From assembly GCF_022760955.1 (NCBI RefSeq), contig NZ_JAKTNU010000001.1:67507-131506 (forward strand): DNA of 64,000 nucleotides, in the 5' to 3' direction. Source of the DNA: Thermus neutrinimicus (GTDB lineage Bacteria > Deinococcota > Deinococci > Deinococcales > Thermaceae). The notes beneath the pieces were generated by a model. That model saw only the letters and a list, made by a program, of their open reading frames with translations, did not search any database and was not told the DNA's origin. Below are positions 30,366 through 37,966 of the stretch, one piece after another; positions within the stretch are counted from its first letter, which is position 1; every line of letters starts with the position of its first letter. The translations under genes and the position numbers were made by a program.

Positions 30366-30917
30366 CTACTTAAGGCCCAAAAGCTCCGCTTCCCCCTTCA
30401 TGGCCTCGAGGACGAAGGCCATGTGCTCATCCAGGGAAAGGCCCAGGTCCGAAGCTCCCATCCGGATCTCCTCCCGGTTCACCCCTTTGGCGAAGGCCTT
30501 GTCCTTAAACTTTTTCTTCAGGCTCTGAAGCTCCAGGCCCAGGATGGAACGGCCCGGGCGCACATAGACCGCGGCGGTGATCAAACCCGTAAGCTCGTCC
30601 ACCGCGAAGAGGGCCTTGGCCATCGGGGTCCTTCGGGGTACCCCCGTGTAGGAGGCGTGGCCCAGGATGGCCTCCAAAACCTCCTCCGGGTAGCCCAAGC
30701 GCCTCAGCTCCTCCACCCCCCGATACGGGTGCTCATCGGGGTACTTCTCGTAGTCCATATCGTGCAGGACCCCGGCCATGGCCCAAAGCTCCTCGTCCTC
30801 CCCAAAGCGGCGGGCATAGGCCCGCATGGCCACCTCCACCGCCCGCATGTGCCGCCTTAAGGACTCGCTTTCCGTCCAAGCTTCCATGAGGGCTAAGGCT
30901 TCCGCAAAGCTCGGCAT
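30366..30917 (-). CDS. HD-domain hydrolase
   Basis: A 183-residue HD-superfamily protein. Ligand candidates are H23 in RRHMRAVEVAMR, HD in VLHDMDYEKYPDEHPYRG, and H in LGHASYTG; the later VDELTG segment is common in this subgroup, which is often annotated as phosphohydrolase. The start ATG 30917 is 7 nt after TATACT. It shares a 16-bp divergent promoter region with ispF. Confidence 0.85.
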   Translation of the reverse strand: MPSFAEALALMEAWTESESLRRHMRAVEVAMRAYARRFGEDEELWAMAGVLHDMDYEKYPDEHPYRGVEELRRLGYPEEVLEAILGHASYTGVPRRTPMAKALFAVDELTGLITAAVYVRPGRSILGLELQSLKKKFKDKAFAKGVNREEIRMGASDLGLSLDEHMAFVLEAMKGEAELLGLK

Positions 30918-30933
30918 GCCCTAAAGTATAGCC
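30918..30933. promoter_or_regulatory. Divergent overlapping -10 elements, HD gene / ispF
   Basis: Only 16 bp separate the two ATG codons. TAAAGT (plus, 30922-30927) lies 6 nt before the ispF ATG, and TATACT (minus, 30930-30925) lies 7 nt before the HD-gene ATG. The hexamers share three base pairs. Both mRNAs would start at the A of ATG. Confidence 0.6.
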
Positions 30934-31392
30934 ATGCGCCTAGGCTACGGGGAGGACAGCCATCGCCTTATAGAGGGGAAACCCCTCTATCTTTGCGGCC
31001 TCTTGATTCCAAGCCCCCACGGGGCCCTGGCCCACTCGGATGGGGACGCTGCCCTGCACGCCCTCACCGACGCCTTACTCTCTGCCTTTGGCCTTGGGGA
31101 CATCGGCCTCCTCTTCCCCGACACCGACCCCAAGTGGCGGGGAGCCCGCAGCGAGGTCTTTCTAAAGGAGGCTCTTCGCCTTGTGGAGGAAAGGGGGGGA
31201 AAGCTGATCCAGGTAAGCCTGGCCATCATCCTGGACCAGCCCAAGCTCTTCCCCCACCGGCAGGACCTTCAGGAAAACCTCTCCCGGCTCCTGGGCCTGC
31301 CCCTGGACCGGATCGGCCTCACCTTCAAGACCTCGGAGGGCCTGGCGCCAGGGCACGTGCAGGCTCGAGCCCTGGCGCTTTTGGACGGTTGA
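30934..31392 (+). CDS. ispF: 2-C-methyl-D-erythritol 2,4-cyclodiphosphate synthase
   Basis: A 152-residue trimeric enzyme of the MEP isoprenoid pathway. The metal ligands are in GYGEDSHRL (D8, H10) and AHSDGDAALHALTDALL (H42); GDIGLLFPDTDPKWRGA and FKTSEGLAPGH are substrate loops. The same pathway's first enzyme, dxs, is at 40358. Confidence 0.96.
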   Translation: MRLGYGEDSHRLIEGKPLYLCGLLIPSPHGALAHSDGDAALHALTDALLSAFGLGDIGLLFPDTDPKWRGARSEVFLKEALRLVEERGGKLIQVSLAIILDQPKLFPHRQDLQENLSRLLGLPLDRIGLTFKTSEGLAPGHVQARALALLDG

Positions 31393-31638
31393 GGCCCTGG
31401 TCTGGCCCGGCACCCTCCCCCAACGGCCCTGCACCACGAGCCATGGGGAACGTGGTCCTCCCGGGGCTTCTCGCCTTCCGCCTCCACCCAGGGTAGATGT
31501 CCTGGAGCGGCTCACCTACCACCCGGATACCCTGGGCCTGCCGTGTTTTTGCGCATCTTCGGTGGGCGGCTTGGCCTTGGGCTTCCCACCCCCAGGGAAA
31601 AGGAGGCCGGGCACGCCGGCCCCATGGACTCCCTGGAC
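31393..31638. other. 246-bp gap without a supported gene
   Basis: Between ispF and the TPR protein no frame has convincing coding character. Several short open frames exist on both strands, but none resembles a family. The stretch is GC-rich and may be the remnant of a lost gene or the shared 3' region of two convergent transcripts. I see no clear terminator hairpin with a T-tract. Confidence 0.4.
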
Positions 31639-32349
31639 CTACCTCAGTTTGGCAAGCTCCTGCCGGGCCCTCTCCTGATCGTAGCGGTCGGCGGCGGTTT
31701 TGGCGGGAAGGGAGAGGGCGGTTTCCAGCTGTTTTATGGCCTCCCCCTTCTTGCCCCAGGCGGCAAGGACCTTGGCGTACTCCACCCGATGAATAATGAC
31801 CTCGGGCTCCAGCTCTATGGCCTTCTGCATGAGGGGCTCCACCCTGGAGCCCTCCGCCCCCTGGGTGGCCGCCACCAGCCAGCCCTTCTGCACCAGCTCA
31901 AAGTGCCAAAGGGCCAGGGCCACCATGGCCCCGGCGTGGTCGGGCTTGAGCTTCAAGGCCTTCTCCAGATCGTTTCGGATCCTGGGGGCCAAGCCCTCCG
32001 CCAGGGCCTCGAGGATCCCCTTGAACTGGGAAAGCCGCCCTAAGGCCCGGGCCCGCTCAAAGTAACCCTCGGGAAACTCGGGAGCCTTGGCGATGGCCTG
32101 GGAGGCCGCCTTCTCCGCCTTTTCAAACCAGGTGCGCTTCTCCTCGGGCTTGGCCTGGTAAAGGGCGTAGAAGCTGGCTCCCTTGGCGGCTAAGGCCAGG
32201 GCCTCGGGGGTGCCCTGCTTCAGGCCAAGCTCATAGGCCTCTTGAAACCGCCCCGCATCCAGCAAGGCCGCCACCTGCGGCGCCTGGGCCAGGCCCAAGG
32301 CCAGGGCCGCCACCAAAAGAAAGGGTATCCAGTGTCTCACGGGTCTCAC
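31639..32349 (-). CDS. Exported TPR-repeat protein
   Basis: About 236 residues from GTG 32349, or 233 from GTG 32340. A signal peptide (HWIPFLLVAALALGLAQA) is followed by degenerate tetratricopeptide helices: LLDAGRFQEAYELGLKQG, FEKAEKAASQAIAKAPEFPEGYFERARALG, DLEKALKLKPDHAGAMVALALWHFELV, AYAKVLAAWGKKGEAIKQLETALSL-like. It probably acts as a periplasmic scaffold. It is divergent from another TPR protein across 50 bp. Confidence 0.8.
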   Translation of the reverse strand: MRPVRHWIPFLLVAALALGLAQAPQVAALLDAGRFQEAYELGLKQGTPEALALAAKGASFYALYQAKPEEKRTWFEKAEKAASQAIAKAPEFPEGYFERARALGRLSQFKGILEALAEGLAPRIRNDLEKALKLKPDHAGAMVALALWHFELVQKGWLVAATQGAEGSRVEPLMQKAIELEPEVIIHRVEYAKVLAAWGKKGEAIKQLETALSLPAKTAADRYDQERARQELAKLR

Positions 32350-32399
32350 CCGCTGGGATTATACCGGGTCTAAAGCCTGCCCGGCGTAAACTGGAAGGC
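32350..32399. promoter_or_regulatory. Divergent promoters of two TPR genes
   Basis: TATAAT (minus, 32363-32358) lies 8 nt before GTG 32349. TAAACT (plus, 32387-32392) lies 7 nt before ATG 32400. Unlike the tighter pairs, the two -10 elements do not overlap. Confidence 0.5.
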
Positions 32400-33851
32400 A
32401 TGAGGCTTATCCTGGGATTGTTGCTCCTGGGCCTCCCCGCATGGGCCCAGGGAGCCGAGGATTATTTCACCCGTTGCCAGCGGCTTTTCCAACAAGGAGC
32501 CCTGGAAAGCGCCCAGGCCACCTGCGAACTGGCCCTCACCAGCGACCCGGAGCACCGGCCAAGCCTTCTCCTCCTGGCCCGCATCCACCTGGAAAGGGGG
32601 GATCTGGCCCAGGCGGAAAGCTACCTGGCACAGCTGGGAGACGAGCCGGAGGCCCAGCTCCTTCGCGCCCGCTTGCTACTGCAAAAAGGCCAAGCCGCTG
32701 AGGTGCTAAGGCTCTCCCTCCCCCCAGGGCCCGAGGCCAACCTCCTGCGGGCCATGGCCCTGGAGGCTCTCCACCAGTACGAGGAAGCCCTTAGGCTGGC
32801 CCAAGGCCTTCCCTCCACCCCGGAAGCCCGCCTTTTGCTGTCCCGGCTCCATCTGGCCCTGGGAAGACCCCAGGAGGGCCTGGCCTTTCTGGGCTCCACC
32901 CTTAGGGAAAGGCTGGAACGAGGCCGCCTCCTCTTCCTTTCGGGCAGGCCCCAGGAGGCCATCCCCCTTCTGGAGGGGCTTTTGCCGGAGCTTTCGGCCC
33001 AGCCCGGACTGCAAAGCCAAGCCCTTTCGCTCCTAGCCCTGGCTTACTTTGGACAGGGGCAGCTTGCCCAGGGGCAGGCGGCCTTGAGGCAGCTTTCTGC
33101 CCTGGAGAACCTCCCGGCCCGCCTCCTGGCCCAGGCCTGGCCTTGGCTTATCGTCCTCTTGGCCTTTCTGCTCCTAGTCCTCCTGGGGGAAAGCCGGATT
33201 GAGCTGTTGCGCGCCCTGGAGGTGGTGGAGGACCCCTTGCCGGGGCCGGGAAGCCTTTACCTCACCCTCCTGGGTAGCCTCCTCCTCTCCCTTTTGTTGG
33301 CCGCCTTGCTGGGAAAGGCCCTGTTCGCCAACGCCCTAGCCCTTTTCACCCCCTACCAGAAGGACCTCCTCCTCCCCAACCTTTACCTCATCTATGGCCT
33401 TCTCCTCTTCGCCAGCGTTTTGCTGGCAAGGGGGTTCCGCAAGCGCCTCCCTAACCTGCTCGGTTCCTGGTCCACCTGGATTGAAGGGTTCTGGGTGGGG
33501 CCGGCTTTGGTCCTTCTCCTCTTCCTCTACGGCTGGATCAGGGAAGCCCTGGGGCTTGGCACCCTGCCCCTAAACCTCTTGGCCTTCCTGGGCCTGGCCC
33601 TCATGGAGCCCTTTTTCCGAGGCCTCGTTCCCCTGGTCCTCAAGGAGCGGTATAAGGACCTCCACCCCTATCTGGCAGCCCTTCTCTTCGCCCTGGCCGT
33701 GCCCGGGCCCACCTTCCTCCTCCTTCTCCTGGGGGCTGGGCTCCTTTGGGCCAAGGAGCGGGCAGAGGGCACCCTGGGCCTGGCCTTGGGCTGGGTGGTG
33801 GCGGGGGTGATCCTGGCCCTTCTCCCCACCACCTGGCTCCGGAGCTTCTGA
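32400..33851 (+). CDS. TPR domain fused to CPBP-like intramembrane domain
   Basis: A 483-residue protein. A signal peptide precedes an exported TPR half to about residue 245 (for example GALESAQATCELALTSDPEHRPSLLLLARIHLERGDLAQAE). Then come about eight membrane segments. The last resembles the CPBP (CAAX protease/bacteriocin-processing) fold: LMEPFFRG at 402-408 aligns with EExxxRG, followed by a hydrophobic HxxxxLLFALAV-like stretch. The first catalytic Glu is Met (M402) while E403 and R407 remain, so protease activity is doubtful. The gene may sit with its TPR neighbour in an envelope function. Confidence 0.75.
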   Translation: MRLILGLLLLGLPAWAQGAEDYFTRCQRLFQQGALESAQATCELALTSDPEHRPSLLLLARIHLERGDLAQAESYLAQLGDEPEAQLLRARLLLQKGQAAEVLRLSLPPGPEANLLRAMALEALHQYEEALRLAQGLPSTPEARLLLSRLHLALGRPQEGLAFLGSTLRERLERGRLLFLSGRPQEAIPLLEGLLPELSAQPGLQSQALSLLALAYFGQGQLAQGQAALRQLSALENLPARLLAQAWPWLIVLLAFLLLVLLGESRIELLRALEVVEDPLPGPGSLYLTLLGSLLLSLLLAALLGKALFANALALFTPYQKDLLLPNLYLIYGLLLFASVLLARGFRKRLPNLLGSWSTWIEGFWVGPALVLLLFLYGWIREALGLGTLPLNLLAFLGLALMEPFFRGLVPLVLKERYKDLHPYLAALLFALAVPGPTFLLLLLGAGLLWAKERAEGTLGLALGWVVAGVILALLPTTWLRSF

Positions 33852-33906
33852 TACCGCCCCATCCCGGCTTGGCCAGGGTAGGGGTCCGCCGTAGGCTGAG
33901 GGGAGG

Positions 33907-34725
33907 ATGCGCCCCATCTTCTTCCTCTCCGATTTTGGCCTCGAGGACCCCTACGCGGGCGTGGTCAAGGCCGTGCTCTGGGAAAGGGCCCCCGGAGTAC
34001 CCCTCCTGGACCTGGCCCACGCCCTACCCCCCCAGGACCTGCGCCGGGCAGCCTACGCCCTTTTTGAGGCCCTTCCCTACCTGCCGGAGGAGGCGGTGGT
34101 CCTGGCGGTGGTGGACCCGGGGGTGGGCACAAGGAGGCGGGCCATCGTGGCCCGGGGAAGGCGCCTCTATGTGGGTCCCGACAACGGCCTTTTCACCCTG
34201 GCCTGGCTCCTGGACCCACCCACCCGAGCCCACGAGATCACCCGCATCTCTCCTCCAAGCCCCACGGGCATCCTCCCCCTGCCAGGCTGGGCCCCGGGGG
34301 GCCACACCTTCCACGGCCGCGACCTCTTCGCCCCCGCCGCGGCCCATCTGGCCCTGGGGCGGGCCCCGGAGGAGCTGGGGCCGGAGGTGTCCCTTGGGGA
34401 CCTGGTACGCCTTCCCCTGGCCCTCACCCCGGGGCCAGAGGGGGAGATCCTCACCTTTGACCGCTTCGGCAACGCCATCACCACCCTCCTCGAGGCTCCC
34501 CAAGGCGGCCTGGTGGAGGTGACGGGAAAGCGCATCCCCATCCGCAACACCTTCGGCGAGGTGGAGGTGGGGGAGGCCGTGGCCTACCTGGGAAGCGCAG
34601 GCCTCTTGGAGATCGCCCTCCACCGGGGAAACGCCCGGGAGACCCTGGGGCTAAGGGAGGGGATGCCGGTGGTCATAATTCCTCCACCCACCGGGCTACC
34701 TCACCTAGCAGATCCGCTGCGGTGA
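33907..34725 (+). CDS. SAM hydroxide adenosyltransferase (DUF62)
   Basis: A 272-residue member of the fluorinase/chlorinase superfamily. FFLSDFGLEDPYAGVVKAVL, VVDPGVGTRRRAIVAR and YVGPDNGLFT are its SAM-binding blocks, and FHGRDLFAPAAAHLA supplies the Asp-Arg-His type residues of the water-using subgroup, which splits SAM to adenosine and methionine. Halogenase activity is unlikely in this context. Its last 53 nt overlap the convergent surE gene. Confidence 0.92.
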   Translation: MRPIFFLSDFGLEDPYAGVVKAVLWERAPGVPLLDLAHALPPQDLRRAAYALFEALPYLPEEAVVLAVVDPGVGTRRRAIVARGRRLYVGPDNGLFTLAWLLDPPTRAHEITRISPPSPTGILPLPGWAPGGHTFHGRDLFAPAAAHLALGRAPEELGPEVSLGDLVRLPLALTPGPEGEILTFDRFGNAITTLLEAPQGGLVEVTGKRIPIRNTFGEVEVGEAVAYLGSAGLLEIALHRGNARETLGLREGMPVVIIPPPTGLPHLADPLR

Positions 34726-35422
34726 AGTCCAGGCTCACGGGGGTGATGGAGATGTACCCGTGGCGCACCGCGTAGAGGTCGGTACCCTCTTCCTCCTCCC
34801 CTACAGGGGTGCCGGCGATCCAGTAGTAGGGCCTCCCCTCAGGGTCTAGGCGCTCCACCACCGTGTCCTCCCAGTGGTGGGTGGAAAGCCGGGTAACCAT
34901 GATCCCTTTGGGCACCCCCGGCGGGAAGTTCACGTTGAGGAGAACCCCCTTGGGAAGCCCCTTTTCCCCCACCAGGCGGGCGATCCTCACCGCCCACTTT
35001 GCCGCCAGGGTGAAGTCAAGCTCCTCCCCCGAGGTATCCAGGCTGAAGGCGATGGAGGGTATGCCCAAGGAGGTGCCCTCCAAAGCCGCGGCCACCGTGC
35101 CCGAGTGGGTGAGGTCCAAGCCCAGGTTGACCCCGATGTTGATGCCCGAGACCACCAGGTCGGGCCGGCCCAAAAGGTGAACGCCCAGAACCACGCAGTC
35201 CGCGGGGGTGCCGTCCACCCGGTAGGCGGGGATCTCCCCGAATCCCGCGCTGGCGGTGTGTTTGAACCGTAGGGGTCGCCTCACGGTGATCCCGTGTCCC
35301 ACCGCGGACTGTTCCACATCCGGGGCCACCACATAAACCTCCCCCAGATCCCGCATGGCCAGGCCCAGGGCCTTGATCCCGGGGGAGAAGATGCCGTCGT
35401 CGTTGGAAACCAGGATGCGCAT
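34673..35422 (-). CDS. surE: 5'/3'-nucleotidase SurE
   Basis: A 249-residue survival protein E. MRILVSNDDGIFSPGIKAL carries the ND/D metal motif, and SGINIGVNLGLDLTHSGTVAAALEG the conserved SGxNxG...SGTVxAA segment. It dephosphorylates nucleoside monophosphates. It overlaps the DUF62 gene at its 3' end by 53 nt; both act around nucleosides and SAM turnover, but a functional link is only speculation. Confidence 0.95.
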   Translation of the reverse strand: MRILVSNDDGIFSPGIKALGLAMRDLGEVYVVAPDVEQSAVGHGITVRRPLRFKHTASAGFGEIPAYRVDGTPADCVVLGVHLLGRPDLVVSGINIGVNLGLDLTHSGTVAAALEGTSLGIPSIAFSLDTSGEELDFTLAAKWAVRIARLVGEKGLPKGVLLNVNFPPGVPKGIMVTRLSTHHWEDTVVERLDPEGRPYYWIAGTPVGEEEEGTDLYAVRHGYISITPVSLDFTAADLLGEVARWVEEL

Positions 35423-35435
35423 ACCCCAAGCCTAA

Positions 35436-35462
35436 AGCAAAAAGGCCCCCGAAGGGGCCTTT
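35436..35462 (-). terminator. Rho-independent terminator of csp
   Basis: On the minus strand AAAGGCCCC-TTCG-GGGGCCTTT forms a 9-bp stem closed by a stable TTCG tetraloop, followed by TTGCTTT. It starts 14 bp after the csp stop and ends 14 bp before the surE ATG, so it insulates surE from csp read-through. Confidence 0.9.
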
Positions 35463-35476
35463 GGGGGGAAGATCCT

Positions 35477-35683
35477 TTAGAGGCGGCGGACCTTCTTGGC
35501 CTGGGGGCCCTTGCCACCCCGGCCAGCCTCCACCTCAAACTCCACCCGGTCACCCTCGTTCAGGGTGCGAAACCCCTCGGCCTCGATGGCCGTGAAGTGC
35601 ACAAACACATCCGGACCCTCTTCCTGCTGGATGAACCCGTAGCCTTTTTCCGCGTTGAACCACTTGACGGTACCCTTCTTCAT
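35477..35683 (-). CDS. csp: Cold shock domain protein
   Basis: A 68-residue single cold-shock domain. [17 protein letters not shown] contains RNP1 (KGYGFI) and DVFVHF is RNP2. It binds single-stranded RNA/DNA and melts mRNA structure. It is monocistronic with its own strong promoter, a 5' hairpin and a terminator; GAAGGAG precedes the ATG. Confidence 0.97.
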   Translation of the reverse strand: MKKGTVKWFNAEKGYGFIQQEEGPDVFVHFTAIEAEGFRTLNEGDRVEFEVEAGRGGKGPQAKKVRRL

Positions 35684-35708
35684 GCTTCTCCTTCATCCCG
35701 AAAACCCA

Positions 35709-35722
35709 CCTGGTTTTCCAGG
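35709..35722 (-). promoter_or_regulatory. Hairpin at the 5' end of the csp mRNA
   Basis: CCTGG-AAAA-CCAGG (minus strand) forms a 5-bp stem. The predicted transcription start (about 35724) is 2 nt upstream, so the hairpin would be the very 5' end of the about 40-nt leader. It may stabilise the mRNA or respond to temperature. Confidence 0.5.
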
Positions 35723-35730
35723 GACTCCTC

Positions 35731-35759
35731 ACTATCCCACGGTTTGGCCAAAAAGTCAA
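35731..35759 (-). promoter_or_regulatory. csp promoter
   Basis: Minus-strand -35 TTGACT (35759-35754), exact 17-bp spacer, -10 GATAGT (35736-35731). Start would be near 35724, giving a leader of about 41 nt, so this gene is one of the minority here that is not leaderless. Confidence 0.75.
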
Positions 35760-35805
35760 GCCCCAAAGCGCCAGGGGCCTTGGGGCCTGAGGGAGGGCTT
35801 TGGGC

Positions 35806-36273
35806 TTAGTGGTGGTGCCCGCCCTCGTGCACGTGGCCGTGGAGGATCTCCTCGGGGGTGGCCTCCCGCACCTTCACCACCTCCACCTCAAAGTCCAGGT
35901 CCTTGCCCGCCAGGGGGTGGTTGAAGTCAATGGTCACCTCTTCCCCCTGGACCTCCACCACGGTGAGGGGCATGGGGTTCCCCTCCATGTCCTGGGCGTA
36001 GAACTGGGCCCCGGGCACCACCTCCGCATCCTCGGGGAAGGCGGAGAGGGGCACCACCTGGACCCCCTCGGGATCCCGGGGTCCATAGGCCTTGTCCGCG
36101 GGCACACGGGCCTGGAAGCTCTCCCCTTCCATGCGGCCCTCCAGTTCCTCCTCGAGGCCCCGGATCAGGTTGCCGTGCCCGTGCAAGTAGGAAAGCTCCC
36201 CCTGGTCCAAGACCTCCCCCTCCACCTGGAGGGTGTAACGGATGGTCACTACCTTGTCTTGTTCCACCTTCAT
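35806..36273 (-). CDS. slyD: FKBP-type peptidyl-prolyl isomerase SlyD
   Basis: A 155-residue SlyD. VTIRYTLQVEGEVLDQ starts the FKBP domain, LSYLHGHGNLIRGLEEEL and the insert-in-flap region (YGPRDPEGVQVVPLSAF) follow, then VTIDFNHPLAGKDLDFEVEVV closes it. The His-rich tail (HGHVHEGGHHH) should bind Ni or Zn. ATG 36273 (MKVEQDKVV) is chosen by homology; frames starting further upstream are unlikely. It combines chaperone and prolyl isomerase activity. Confidence 0.95.
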   Translation of the reverse strand: MKVEQDKVVTIRYTLQVEGEVLDQGELSYLHGHGNLIRGLEEELEGRMEGESFQARVPADKAYGPRDPEGVQVVPLSAFPEDAEVVPGAQFYAQDMEGNPMPLTVVEVQGEEVTIDFNHPLAGKDLDFEVEVVKVREATPEEILHGHVHEGGHHH

Positions 36274-36389
36274 GGTCACCCTTCCGCAAGCCAGGCTTGC
36301 TCCCCTTAGCCTAGCAGACCCGCCCCTTGGTGGGAAGGTGGTGGAGGCTTTCCCCGTATCCAAGCCCCTTCCCCTCCCCTTACAGGCCC

Positions 36390-36401
36390 TATAGTAGGGG
36401 T
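36390..36401 (+). promoter_or_regulatory. -10 of cysteine synthase gene, leaderless type
   Basis: TATAGT (36390-36395) is followed by AGGGGT and ATG 36402. No clear -35 is visible. Start codon choice for the gene follows from this element and from homology. Confidence 0.55.
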
Positions 36402-37316
36402 ATGCGGGTGGAAAGGATCGTCGGCAAGACCCCGGCGGTGCGCCTTTTCAAGGTGGTGGAGCCCGACATGGCCGAGGTGTGGGTAAAGCTGGAGGGCCTC
36501 AATCCCGGCGGGTCCATCAAGGACCGGCCCGCCTGGTACATGATCCAGGACGCCGAGGAAAAGGGCCTCCTCCGACCCGGCTCCGGCCAGGTTATCGTGG
36601 AGCCCACCAGCGGCAACACCGGGATCGGCCTGGCCATGATCGCCGCAAGCCGCGGCTACCGCCTCATCCTCACCATGCCCGCCCAGATGTCCGAGGAGAG
36701 GAAGCGGGTGCTGAAGGCCTTCGGCGCCGAGCTGGTCCTCACCGACCCGGCAAGGCGGATGCTGGCCGCCAGGGAGGAGGCCCTGCGCCTCAAGGAGGAG
36801 CTTGGGGCCTTCATGCCCGACCAGTTCGCCAACCCCGCCAACGTGCGCGCCCACTACGAGACCACGGGGCCAGAGCTCTTTGAGGCCCTAGAGGGAAGGA
36901 TCGACGCCTTCGTCTACGGCTCGGGCACCGGGGGGACCATCACCGGGGTGGGGCGGTACCTGAAGGAACGGATCCCCGGGGTGAAGGTGATCGCCGTGGA
37001 GCCCGCCCGCTCCAACGTCCTCTCCGGGGGAAAGATGGGGCAGCACCAGTTCCAGGGCATGGGACCCGGCTTCATCCCCGAGAACCTGGACCTTTCCCTC
37101 CTGGATGGGGTCATCCAGGTGTGGGAGGAGGACGCCTTCCCCTTGGCCCGGCGCCTGGCCAAGGAGGAAGGGCTTTTCCTGGGGATGAGCTCAGGGGGGA
37201 TTCTCTGGGCAGCCTTGCAGGTGGCCCGGGAGCTGGGCCCCGGCAAGAGGGTGGCCTGCATCAGCCCCGACGGCGGCTGGAAGTACCTCACCACCCCCCT
37301 CTACGCCGAACCCTAG
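36402..37316 (+). CDS. cysK: Cysteine synthase (O-acetylserine sulfhydrylase)
   Basis: A 304-residue PLP fold-type II enzyme. NPGGSIKDRPAW includes the Schiff-base lysine, EPTSGNTGIGLAMIAASRGY the substrate loop, GSGTGGTITGVGRYLKE the phosphate cradle, and GMSSGG near the C-terminus the PLP nitrogen contact. It makes cysteine from O-acetylserine and sulfide; a cystathionine beta-synthase role cannot be excluded. The stop shares CTAG with the convergent gene. Confidence 0.93.
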   Translation: MRVERIVGKTPAVRLFKVVEPDMAEVWVKLEGLNPGGSIKDRPAWYMIQDAEEKGLLRPGSGQVIVEPTSGNTGIGLAMIAASRGYRLILTMPAQMSEERKRVLKAFGAELVLTDPARRMLAAREEALRLKEELGAFMPDQFANPANVRAHYETTGPELFEALEGRIDAFVYGSGTGGTITGVGRYLKERIPGVKVIAVEPARSNVLSGGKMGQHQFQGMGPGFIPENLDLSLLDGVIQVWEEDAFPLARRLAKEEGLFLGMSSGGILWAALQVARELGPGKRVACISPDGGWKYLTTPLYAEP

Positions 37317-37966
37317 CGCCGCACCACCTGGGCGTCCTTGGGGTAGCGCTTCAGGTCCTGGGGGCGCAAGGAGGCCTTCTTGAACTCCACCACCCTAAGG
37401 TCGGCCAAAACCTTCCCCCCCTCGTCCCGGAACACGAAGCGCACGGGCCTGGGATCGGCCTTCAGGATGTAGAGCTCCAAGGCGGCGAAGCCCTGGCCCT
37501 CCTGCGCCCGGCCCCAAAGCTTCCAGGCCACCCCCTCTGGCAGGCGCTCCTCTCCCAGAAGGCGAAGGCTCACCCGCTGGGAAAGCCCCTTAAGGTCTCC
37601 AAGGCCCTGGGGGCTAAACCCCAGGGCCTGCACCTGGGCCTTTTCCTTGGGGCTCACCACCAGCTGGTTCGTGAGGTAGAGGTAGTTCCAGACCTCCCTT
37701 TCCGTGATCACGGTGAAGTTCCCCTCCAGGGAACCTGGCTTCTGAAACTCTATGCGGAAGAGGTTTTCCTTGGGAATGGCCAGCACCCGGGCTTTAAGCT
37801 CCTCCGGCCCCCCGGGTCCTTGGATCTGGCCCTCCACCACCGCCTGCCAGGGGTCTTGCAGGTTCCTCTCCACCCGGTCCAGGATCTCGGAGACGCTTTG
37901 CGCCAGAGCCACACCCAGGGCTAGGAGCAGAACACCCCAAGCTTTTTCCAGAGATCCCTTTCTCAT
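37313..37966 (-). CDS. LolA/RseB-like periplasmic protein
   Basis: A 217-residue exported protein (signal KAWGVLLLALGVALAQS). VSEILDRVERNLQDPWQAVVEG and later REVWNYLYLTNQLVVSPKE and RFVFRDEGGKVLADLRVVEFKK fit the LolA-type open beta-barrel fold that carries lipids or lipoproteins. ATG 37966 is chosen because it overlaps the upstream gene by 4 nt (ATGA). It probably works with that beta-rich exported protein in outer-membrane biogenesis. Confidence 0.75.
   Translation of the reverse strand: MRKGSLEKAWGVLLLALGVALAQSVSEILDRVERNLQDPWQAVVEGQIQGPGGPEELKARVLAIPKENLFRIEFQKPGSLEGNFTVITEREVWNYLYLTNQLVVSPKEKAQVQALGFSPQGLGDLKGLSQRVSLRLLGEERLPEGVAWKLWGRAQEGQGFAALELYILKADPRPVRFVFRDEGGKVLADLRVVEFKKASLRPQDLKRYPKDAQVVRR

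Noticed and set aside
33907-34725. Chlorinase/fluorinase producing halogenated adenosine
   Set aside because: The sequence fits the widespread SAM-hydrolysing DUF62 subgroup, and no halometabolite pathway genes are near.
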